From Gracilaria gracilis (Eukaryota > Rhodophyta > Florideophyceae > Gracilariales > Gracilariaceae), in contig JARGSG010000208.1 of NCBI GenBank assembly GCA_030374805.1, positions 1 through 64,000 on the forward strand: a stretch of 64,000 nucleotides of DNA. The letters are read 5' to 3'. Positions within the stretch are counted from its first letter, which is position 1. Each line of letters opens with the position of its first letter. A model generated the notes under the pieces. It was not told where the DNA came from and ran no database searches. It saw only the letters and a program-made list of their open reading frames with translations. Below, piece after piece: positions 20,346 through 28,780 of the stretch. The translations under genes and the position numbers were made by a program.

Positions 20346-20572
20346 AAAACGCTTCTTGCAACAGAAGCGTTCCGCATCAAGTTGTAGTTAAACTTGTGTG
20401 CTCATGAGAGAGGGAGATGTCAAAAAGGGACGAAGTCGATCGTAGGTATCCCTGCCTGGTTACAACGGCAGCGCTGTAAATAAATAAAACTTGAATGGCA
20501 CTCCATTTAAAGCGTAGCTCTAGATAGAACGTTGGAGGATTTGGACTATGGAAGGAGGACCCGACGCTCTGA

Positions 20573-21607
20573 ATGAGACGAACTACGACCTCTCTCGCTC
20601 TGTTACATCGATTCATATCGCCCCAGAGGTCTACATCATATAACAAGTGCAATATGCATTTTGTCGATATCGCCGCCAATCTGACGGATGCTATGTTTGC
20701 TGGAAACTACAATGGCTCCAATCGACACCCACCAGATCTGAAAGAGGTACTTTCCCGAGCAGCTTCTGCTGGAGTGGTGCGAACCATGGTCACCGCTGGG
20801 ACCTTGTCTCAGTCTGTTGAAGCCCTGGAGATGTGCCAAGTTAACCCCTGCTTGTACTCAACTGTGGGAGTGCATCCAACTCGAGTTGGAGAGATGGGTA
20901 AAGACCCCCTACAGTACTGCGACCAGCTTATAGAAGTTGTAAGGAACGGTGGAAAAAAGATAGTCGCGATTGGAGAATGTGGATTGGATTATGACCGCAC
21001 GCAATTCTGTTCAGAAGAACGGCAACTGCCAGGGTTCATAGCGCAGTTTTCCATGGCCGAGGTAACAGGCCTACCTATGTTCTTCCACGATCGCAACACT
21101 CGAGGAGATTTCTTAAATGTGGTCAAAGAACATCGCTCCAGGTTTTGTACTGGTGTTGTTCATTCTTTTACGGGAACGATGCAGGAAATGCTATCATACG
21201 TCGAACTTGATTTATACATAGGCATAAATGGGTGTTCCTTGAAGACAAGTGAAAACTTGAAAGTTGTCGCTGCTGTTCCTCTCGACAGAATCATGCTTGA
21301 AACAGACTGCCCGTACTGCGAGATCCGTTCCACTCATGCCGGGGTGTCGCATGTAAAAAGCAGATGGCCTGCAAAACACAAAAAGAAGTTTTCTCCGGAC
21401 GCTTTAGTCAAGGGACGGTCGGAACCGTGTATGATACGACAAGTTTGCGAGGTTGTGGCTGCTGAGAAAGGAATTGATGAGGAAGAGCTCGCGAGAGCTG
21501 CATTTAACAATACCATGAACGTATTCTTTCCGGAGGAAGCAAAGAACATGGGGTCATCTCCATACGACCTTAGCATTGGTGCAGTCTCATCAGCGACAAA
21601 CACATGA
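20573..21607 (+). CDS. TATDN1: TatD-family metal-dependent DNase
   Basis: A 344-residue protein of the TatD family, TIM-barrel hydrolases that use divalent metals to degrade DNA. Visible landmarks are VDIAANLTDAMFAGNYNG, VGVHPTRVGEM, AIGECGLDYDRT, MFFHDR, GVVHSFTG and MLETDCPYCEIR, which carry the metal-binding His, Glu and Asp residues. The family-type start would be MHFVDI at 20654. The 27 residues before it are Arg/Thr/Ser-rich without acids and could be a mitochondrial presequence, so I keep the ATG at 20573. The stop lies 7 bp from the stop of the convergent KAPA-synthase-like gene. Confidence 0.92.
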   Translation: MRRTTTSLALLHRFISPQRSTSYNKCNMHFVDIAANLTDAMFAGNYNGSNRHPPDLKEVLSRAASAGVVRTMVTAGTLSQSVEALEMCQVNPCLYSTVGVHPTRVGEMGKDPLQYCDQLIEVVRNGGKKIVAIGECGLDYDRTQFCSEERQLPGFIAQFSMAEVTGLPMFFHDRNTRGDFLNVVKEHRSRFCTGVVHSFTGTMQEMLSYVELDLYIGINGCSLKTSENLKVVAAVPLDRIMLETDCPYCEIRSTHAGVSHVKSRWPAKHKKKFSPDALVKGRSEPCMIRQVCEVVAAEKGIDEEELARAAFNNTMNVFFPEEAKNMGSSPYDLSIGAVSSATNT

Positions 21608-21614
21608 CCTCGGG

Positions 21615-22835
21615 TTAGAGCTTAGGGCGGGCCTGATCGTCTTCTAAAGCTTGAGCGATCGCCCTTACAAGCCTTTTGATTTCTTCATAGTCATTGTGTG
21701 CGTGAATGATTATTCTTATCCGTTCCAAACCGCGTGGAACTGTTGGAGATCGGATAGGGTACACGTCGAATCCTCTGTCGACCAATTTCTCAGCGATTCG
21801 AACGCATTTGATATTGCCGGCAATCATAATTCCCCCAATTGGAGTTCTGAGCTCATGGTGAGGAACGGGGTTGGAAGGAAGGAATTCACGCATGCATCGA
21901 TAGAAATGGTCAACCAAGTTCCAAAGACGAGTTCTAGCTTTCTGAGCTTCAGCTGATTTCATAAATTCGTAAAGGGCCTGTAGAGCAACGACGCTGTGCG
22001 GGGATAGAGCCGTGGAATAAATGAGGGGACGGGCGTAGTTTATCAAATATGTCTTCAGGGTAGAAGATCCCAAGATAACAGCACCGTGCCCAGCGAACGC
22101 TTTCCCGTACGTTATGACTCTCGCAAAAAGATTGGGATGTCGTTCTAAGTTAAGATGAACGCATAAACCTTCTCCGTTGGGTCCGTAAAGACCACCGGAA
22201 TGCGCCTCATCTACAATAAGATAGAATTCTCGCGAAACTTCTAGCTGTAGGGACTTCAAAACGCGAAGCATATCTGCAATTGGAGCGATATCACCGTCCA
22301 TGGAGTACACAGACTCTACACAGACAACCACGCTGCCTGTAACTATAGAAGCAGCCATTCGAATCTCAGCCTCCATGGCTTCCACACTATTGTGTCGAAA
22401 TGAGAACAAGTTCTGTCGCGCTCTACTCATGCGCATACCGTCATGCACCGAAGCATGAATAAACTGATCGTAAACGATGGCGTCTTCCGCAGAAGGAACA
22501 GTTGCAAAAAGAGATATGTTCGCATTGTATCCGGAGTTAAAGAGAAGCGCATCTTCGGAATGGTGAAATAGAGCAGCAGTGTTTTCAAACACCTCTAAAT
22601 CTCTTGAATGGCCAGATAACAAGCGTGATCCTGTTGAACCCGTAGGGACACAGCGGGGATGATTAGAAATGAACTGCTTGACAAAGCTTTGGCAAGTATC
22701 GTTTCGTGAGAAGCCCAAGTAATCGTTTGATGAAAAGTCGCTAGCAGTGGAAAGAGGAACACGAAGTTGACGAAGAGCACCATTTCTTTTTCTGACTTGA
22801 AGCACGTCCTGAATTCGTTCATGCAACCCTTTCAT
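21615..22835 (-). CDS. BIOF: 8-amino-7-oxononanoate (KAPA) synthase-like enzyme
   Basis: A 406-residue PLP enzyme of the alpha-oxoamine synthase family. KAPA synthase joins a pimeloyl thioester with alanine in biotin synthesis. The start is the ATG at 22835, as the frame upstream opens only with GTG. The motifs are SSNDYLGF (37-42 region), TGSTGSRLLSG (65-75), ESVYSMDGD (174-182), VDEAHSGGLYG (208-218) and the PLP-binding Lys245 in TYGKAFAGHGA. Close relatives are 2-amino-3-ketobutyrate ligase, serine palmitoyltransferase and ALA synthase. The VDEAHS-GLYG-GEG stretch and overall length fit BioF best. There is no obvious transit peptide. The protein ends in a basic tail. Confidence 0.85.
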   Translation of the reverse strand: MKGLHERIQDVLQVRKRNGALRQLRVPLSTASDFSSNDYLGFSRNDTCQSFVKQFISNHPRCVPTGSTGSRLLSGHSRDLEVFENTAALFHHSEDALLFNSGYNANISLFATVPSAEDAIVYDQFIHASVHDGMRMSRARQNLFSFRHNSVEAMEAEIRMAASIVTGSVVVCVESVYSMDGDIAPIADMLRVLKSLQLEVSREFYLIVDEAHSGGLYGPNGEGLCVHLNLERHPNLFARVITYGKAFAGHGAVILGSSTLKTYLINYARPLIYSTALSPHSVVALQALYEFMKSAEAQKARTRLWNLVDHFYRCMREFLPSNPVPHHELRTPIGGIMIAGNIKCVRIAEKLVDRGFDVYPIRSPTVPRGLERIRIIIHAHNDYEEIKRLVRAIAQALEDDQARPKL

Positions 22836-24560
22836 GGTGAGCACAAAGGGAACAGAAAAGTGCTAAAGACGGGGATTAAGAATTACGTAGTACTGCGTTC
22901 ATTGTGGCCGATCTACAACTTGCCACCGCCGCAAAAAGAGCATCGTGCGGCAAAACGGGGTGGCTCAACTGCTCAGTCGAGTTTTCCAGAACGTACAACC
23001 AGATATACTACTGTACCTGTCGATGTGTTGCCTCCAGTCTTCAGTCTTGAGGTCTTCAGTCTTGAGAGTGAAGTTCAGACGTGCGATGTAGCCCGGAGTA
23101 GTTTGGGTAAGAAACCCTTATCTACAGTAGATGGCGTTCCCTTTATAACATTTTTACACAGGCGCTCCAAATATTTGTTTAAAAACATCGCGTCACCAAA
23201 TGGTATACTTTCTTCAAGTCATAAGAGTTGACAGGAAAGCATGAATAATGCTAGATACTGTACTGTATCTCAAGTCATGATGTATGCCGTTGTATCAACA
23301 TTTGTCCTACACAGAGAAGTCCTCTATCTGCCGAAGGACAAAAAGTTAGTTGAGAGAGACCCAACCTCAGCTAGGAGACACTAGTTACAAAGTTTGTAAT
23401 ACAAACTTACTGTTTGTTGACCAGCAGTCATCAGAGTCAACACTGGCTTTGCTGTCCTCGCACATCTCAGAAATGCTGGGAAGGCTCAACCCAATCTGTT
23501 TCCGCGACATTCTTTGTGAGAATAAAGAAAGAACAAAGAAAAACTATACATAGCTTCTAAGGATATTTCCGTCCTTCAGGGTGTGTGTGTGTCTGAAAGA
23601 GAGAGAGAGAGAGAGAGACCAGAAGTGAATCCAACCGCTATGGGTTAATTTGGTACGCGTTGGCATAGAGAGGAAAAGTTGCGACTGTGACCACGGCATA
23701 AACGTTGGAAAAAGATTAAGATCACGTAATATTTCGCAGCCCGTTATCGAACGTCTCGGGTAGAGAAGAATTACGACATACAAGGGCAAGAAGGCAAACC
23801 GATGTCGGAAGTGATGCGATCATATCAGCAAAGGTATTTCTCTTCTTTCAGAGAGAGGTACGGCTACCCCGATTCAGCTCTCCCAGCTTTTCAGAATAGA
23901 GGGCGGTAGACCGTTCAAGAGATGGAAAGACCAGCATTGACAGGAGGGATTCTTGATTTCCTGGCTTGGCTTGGAATCCTTGTCACCCTGACCTGTCGAC
24001 CTGGATTAGATACAAGTACAACGAAAACCAATGTGGACGTTGATCGAAAAAGAAGCCCGGCATCGAGCGTGTCCTTAGAGCGTGTCCGTACAACAGGAAA
24101 AATGCCTTGCAACTCATGACCGGTGATGCACCTGAACTTAATCTGCTGTGTAGAGCATCACATCTAGGATGGCAGTGATGTACCTTTGCTTCGAGTTGGG
24201 AAATGATAGCACTCACAACCTTTCACGCTCGCCAGAACGTCGAACGCCTTCTGAGAACGCTTTCATTGTTTGTGCCATCATGTGCAGTGTCTTTAGAAAC
24301 TTTTTCCCCTGAATGTGCGACGGGAGGGGAAACGGGTTTTCTTTACAAGAAGAGCAATCACAGGGCTCTTTAAGTCTCCAGGGTCGTTCAACAAACACGA
24401 AAATCAGAATGAGCGCAAACGCAACGGTGAAGTGATAAGCTCCGAGTTATTTCAAGAAACATGACAGGAGTTCAACCTTGACGTTTTCTCGGGTTCTCAG
24501 GATTGATAGATTTACAAACAACAAGCATAACGTTTTCCCGTTCTCCCGCATAGCTGTGGA
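22836..24560. other. Gene-poor stretch
   Basis: No supported gene in 1.7 kb. It contains a 15-bp direct repeat (GTCTTCAGTCTTGAG twice near 23038-23067), and a GT run followed by a GA microsatellite (about 23580-23620). A plus-strand frame covering 22767-23231 overlaps the enzyme above and shows no protein-like content. Confidence 0.5.
23580..23620. repeat. GT and GA microsatellite
   Basis: A short TG repeat is followed by an AG run of about ten units. Similar but shorter AG runs lie at 15860-15880 and 19643-19658. Confidence 0.7.
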
Positions 24561-26904
24561 TCACCGGTACATTTCATCTATAAGCGCTAAGACTTCATCC
24601 GAGTTCTCATTGAAGCAGCGGTCGTTGATCTGTTCTGGTGGGTCGACGACAGGTTCATCCGGCTGGACATCAATTCCAGCAGCTTGCATGGCTCTTTCGA
24701 TGGCTCTCTGATGTCTTGGATTCATCAAACTTATTCTTCTGTCACCGGCTTTCCTCGAGTTTGCGAAGAATTGGTGAAATGTCTCTTGTGATTGCCGGAT
24801 TAGATCGATTATTTCTTCGTCGCTAAAGTGATCCAAAAAGTAAGGAAGAAGATGAAACTCTTCCTTATCCATGTGGACTTTGTGAACGGCAGCCAGCTCT
24901 GATATTTTCAGGAAAAGATCTGCTATCTTCTGCGGATCCATGTCCCGCATTATGTTCGCAATCTCATCCATTTTGCCCTTTTCTAACCAGTGATCTACTG
25001 TGTAGGACTCAGTTACCCTAGGAACTCGATCCGACAATTTCTTGAACATTACTTGTTCCTCAACATACGCATGAACTGACAGGGCTTCTGTGAAGTCCTC
25101 ATATGCCTTTCGTAAGGTCTCCTTGTCCGCTTTCAGCGGATCTGTAACACACTGCGAAACAAGTTCCACGACTTTCTGCAATAACATTCGCAGTTCACCA
25201 TGAAGTGATATGAAGTAGCTTTCAAACGACGTACGCATTTGTTGCGATGGTCCTCGCGATGAGCTAGAGCTTTCCCCAGCATGAGAAACGGTTGATTTGA
25301 CCCTGCTGCTCTCTGGGGCATAGATTGGGGTACCGCATGGGTGGTAACCAAGGACTGCGTCTGATTCCATGGGCTCCATCTTTGTCTTCGGCTTCTTTGT
25401 GATAATGCTGCTGTGCGTGTTTCCATTTGACTTTTCATCTAGACTTGACGCGAATTCAATTGCGTATAGCTTTGAATATAGCTGTCCCAAACTGGCAACA
25501 TCAAAAGTCGGAGAATAGCGTTGCGGCAGTAAGGAATCGTCTGGAACAAAGCCGAGAGCCGGACCTTTGACAACCTTCATTAGGTCAGAGAGTTTTTGTA
25601 AGATCTCGTGGCTGCAATCCTTCATTGCCGAACTCCTAAAGGCGATAAGCCACGGAGGTAGAAACTCTCCATGGCCAATCTTTACGGCAGGATCTCTCTT
25701 ACAGTTCAATGGAAACCCACAGCTGCAGATGAACGATCTCAATGCTTCTTCGCTCTCTTGCGGAAAGCGCAAAGAATCGCGTAAAATGACAAGGACATTG
25801 CTGAAGCGGATAGCCAGGAAGAGAGGATGCCGAATCTTGAAGCGAATGTTTGGAGCTTGAAAGTAGGCTAATAAACCTTCCCAGGAGTTGGTAATCTCTT
25901 TCTCAACCATGACACCCTCGGAGTTGACAGCTTTCTTGATGAACTTCCTGTCAAGTTCCTTAGGGTCAAACGGAACGAAAGAGTACCCCTCTGACCAGCG
26001 CCCTGACATCATGGCTTCACGATCGACAATTTTACGCTTCTTATCGGCATTCTTGCGCGAGTACACAGCGAAAGCGGTTGAAATGACGCTCGCAATTGCT
26101 GTAATGTTGTCGCCATCACGACGAACAATGCTGACGACAAAATGAAACAGGCGTCCGCCAAAGGTACTGGTAGTGCCCACGAGACGCAAACGCGAAAAGC
26201 GACAACGACCATCAACGAGCTGTAGAGATGCGTAGGGCTGTGAGCGGTCAAGCGATTGCACGCCCGCGTCTTGAAGCTGGTGGGGTTTCTCGCCTTGGCA
26301 GACGACAGAAAGGTGTGCCTCGAGATCTCCTACGCCGTAGAGAGCAGTGGTGTCGGCTGTGACCAAACAATCAGGGACTCTCCAAGTCTTATGCCATCTC
26401 CATGAATTCTGTGCGTGCAAAGCGGTAATTTAGAAGGACACGGGTGAGATGGTCAGTACGCATGCATACCGCGTGGTTAAAGATGCGAGGGGACTAATTA
26501 AGCACGGATTATGCGCAGCGCGGGGAGCGCAATGGACGCGCATGCAACGGGGACACGGGGGTTACGGTTTTCACGTACCTTTGCGGCATCCCATGCGAGC
26601 TCGCGACTGAGACTGACTTGAAGGTTGTAAACGTTTTCGGAATCTGCGACGCATTGTAAAACCTTGGCGCCATCCTTGAGCACGATAGTGAGGCTAAGCA
26701 CGGAGAAGCAGGAAGGCACAAAGCGTGTAGGCGCGTAACGTGGGCGCAAAGGCACGAGGGGGGGGCACGAACGGAACGGTCAGCCGCATGCAAAATCGCA
26801 GACGCAAAGTAATTGGGTAGAGGTGGGCGAGAAACGCACCCGCACGGCTGCCATCCGAAATGGCCGTGTTCGACGCCATTCTGGGCGACGGAATTACCCA
26901 CCAT
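24561..26904 (-). CDS. Hemerythrin-domain protein with a novel N-terminal region (3 exons)
   Basis: Exons 26840-26904, 26579-26693 and 24561-26408 give 675 residues. The introns (146 and 170 bp) have donors GTGCGT and GTACGT, acceptors TTAG and ACAG, and CTGAC branch sites; the joins are in phase. The start ATG at 26904 has the context CACCATGG. Residues about 455-600 form a hemerythrin/HHE four-helix domain. The metal-ligand type residues are seen in LHGELR, HAYVEEQVMF, DHWLEKG and HKVHMDKEEFHLLPYFLDHF. Such domains bind a di-iron centre and sense oxygen or iron. Residues about 22-160 look like a beta-rich domain (LTIVLKDGAK, CRFSRLRLVGTTSTFGG, LFHFVVSIV) that I cannot name. A Ser-rich linker joins the parts. 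An oxygen- or iron-sensing regulator is inference. Confidence 0.75.
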
Positions 26905-27692
26905 GGTGAGGCGAGAAGACGCAGCAGCGTAAAAGGGCGGCGGCGAGGGCGGGTACGCGGGCTGCGGGCAGACGCGGCGCGCGCGGAGAAACGGGGAACG
27001 CGGCAGATGGGCAATGGTGGCGGCGGAAACGGTTGACGGCGGAGGGAGCGAGCGGAGATGTGGGACAGGCGTGGCGACGGAACGAACAGGCAGATACGTG
27101 GAGGAAGCCAAATGTCACGGTGGTAGATATGCGGATAATCGCGCGGATAGATACACTGCGCCGCGGGCGTGCGCGAGCACCACAACTGTGCGCGGCGCGG
27201 CGCGTTTTTTTATGTATTGCTCTGCCGATTTTTTTCGGCGCTTTGCGGCACGTGGAGAGAAACGCAGCGGCGCCACTGTGGCGCGGCGCGCGTGGAGTCG
27301 CGCCGCAGAAACTATTCGCGCGCGCCCATTTCTCTACGAACGAACATACCGAAGATAGCGAACGCTACATAGATAGCCGCGTCTTTACAGGCGCTCCGGG
27401 CTGCGAACCGCGCCGCCGCCGCCGCCGCGACGACCGTGCGCTACCGTCAACGCTTACCGCGCGCGACGTGGGCGGCAGGAACCAAGCTGCAGCGGCTCCC
27501 ACTCGCGGCAATGCTCGCATCCATTATTCAAGATGCATGTGTTGTCTCTGTCGTGTTGCCCCCAAAATGTGCTCGTCATGCGTTTGCGTTGTGTGTGTTG
27601 TTTCGCTGCCTCCGCCGGCTGTAAGGTTGTCTCAAGCGTCTCCGCGCTATACTCCGCGCGCAAGCGGCGCATGTGCACGTGCTGCTGTGCTG
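26905..27692. other. GC-rich island upstream of the hemerythrin gene
   Basis: No supported gene. From about 26900 to 27680 the DNA is CpG-rich, with GCGC and CGCGCG runs and a short GCC repeat near 27412-27425. Long ORFs on both strands are by-products of composition. It lies between the start of the hemerythrin gene and the stop of the methyltransferase. Confidence 0.5.
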
Positions 27693-28403
27693 CTACTTGG
27701 CCTTGGCACGTACGACGTACATGGGATCGCTCAAGCCGAACAGCCCGGGTTTGAGATCGTGCGCTTGCGGGCGCTCAAACAGGCCACTGTAGTGAAAGTA
27801 GCACCCCACTATGAACACGTGCTCCATGTCAGACGTTCTGCACCACATGTCAATAGCCTTTGACGGGAAGCAGCGGTTAGAAAACGACATCAACGCCTGG
27901 CCGCCTGGTCGCAACACGCGCCCCATCTCCTTGAACACCTGCAGCGGCTTTGTGAGGTAATCCACCGACACCACGTTGGTAATCACGTCGAACGAGTTGT
28001 CGCCAAACGGCAGCTGCGGATCAACGTTGAGGTCCTGCACCACGCGATGCGTGGCGCTGCCATTGGCGTCCAGCTCCTCCTTGTTCATGCCCAAAATGGT
28101 GAGCGAGCGCGGCGTGTAGTCATGCGGCAAATGCGACACCCAGCTGGAGCACAAATCGAGCACATCCGCGTCGCGCGGCAAACTGGCCGCGTAAAATTTG
28201 GTCAGCGCGCGCACGGCCTGGTCGTCGATGTGGTACACACCGATACGCGGCTGCTGGTAGAACGAGCTATCGCTGCTCTCGTCGATGCGCGAGAAGTCCC
28301 GCGCCGAGAACGGCCACTGCGCCGGAAAGTCTACGCGCTGCAACAGCTGCTCGGCGCTGGGCTGCGTCCCGCTGCCCATGGCGCGCCGGAACAGTCTGTC
28401 CAT
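27693..28403 (-). CDS. SAM-dependent methyltransferase (class I)
   Basis: A 236-residue intronless protein with an ATG start at 28403. The Rossmann motif I is ADVLDLCSSWVSHLPHDY, motif II-like LTILGMNKEEL, then QDLNVDPQLPFGDNSFDVIT (motif IV region) and EMGRVLRPGGQALMSFSNRC (post-I motif). The variant DLCSSWxSH replaces the usual DxGxGxG and marks a subfamily found in algae and plants. The substrate is unknown. The gene shares a 377-bp GC-rich divergent promoter with the ZnT-like gene. Confidence 0.85.
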   Translation of the reverse strand: MDRLFRRAMGSGTQPSAEQLLQRVDFPAQWPFSARDFSRIDESSDSSFYQQPRIGVYHIDDQAVRALTKFYAASLPRDADVLDLCSSWVSHLPHDYTPRSLTILGMNKEELDANGSATHRVVQDLNVDPQLPFGDNSFDVITNVVSVDYLTKPLQVFKEMGRVLRPGGQALMSFSNRCFPSKAIDMWCRTSDMEHVFIVGCYFHYSGLFERPQAHDLKPGLFGLSDPMYVVRAKAK

Positions 28404-28780
28404 TGGGCGCGCGCTGAGCCGTGAGAGTGCGGCGGCTGCGCGTGCAACGCCACTTGAGCTGAGCTGAGCTCAGTCTGCCCCCTGACGGCCATCATCCATC
28501 ATGGATGATCATCATCAACAACATGCGCCACGACGCGCCTCCCCATTGGCGCAGCTGCAACTTGCAAGCGCGCACAATCAGCGCCACCGCCCGCTCTCGC
28601 ACGCTCTGCCGCTCCACTCCGCGCCCCGCGCCACGTGTGTGAGTGAGCGATCCAAATTGGGCGCGCCCTTCCCCACCCCAAACCCGCCACCCCCATCCGT
28701 CACTGCGGTCTGCCGCACTGCCCACGTCCGCCTGTGTGCCGCCCAATTGCCCCCTCTTCCTCTTCTTCTTCCCCGCCGCC
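28404..28780. promoter_or_regulatory. Shared divergent promoter, methyltransferase and ZnT-like gene
   Basis: The 377 bp between two divergent ATGs is GC-rich. It holds a near-perfect palindrome at 28491-28509 and a CACGTG E-box near 28632. Confidence 0.55.
28491..28509. repeat. Near-perfect palindrome in a divergent promoter
   Basis: ATCATCCAT, one base, then ATGGATGAT. It lies 88 bp upstream of the methyltransferase ATG and 272 bp upstream of the ZnT-like ATG. A binding site for a dimeric factor is possible. Confidence 0.7.

Larger units (their letters stand above)
18916..20572. other. Gene-poor stretch with retroelement relics
   Basis: No intact gene. It holds two diverged copies of a sequence resembling the C-terminus of a non-LTR reverse transcriptase (about 19349-19594 and 20172-20345), a GA-rich run at 19641-19670, and a 39-codon ATG frame at 19980 (MDPSDCDTEVEEELNCLA...) of unknown meaning. 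Confidence 0.5.

Noticed and set aside
22767-23231. 154-codon plus-strand frame overlapping the KAPA-synthase-like start
   Set aside because: The first part is antisense to a clear enzyme, the rest contains a direct repeat, and it has no ATG at its start.
23680-23790. Possible third reverse-transcriptase relic (SCDCDHGINVGK)
   Set aside because: Only the CxC spacing fits; there is no H-x4-C core after it.
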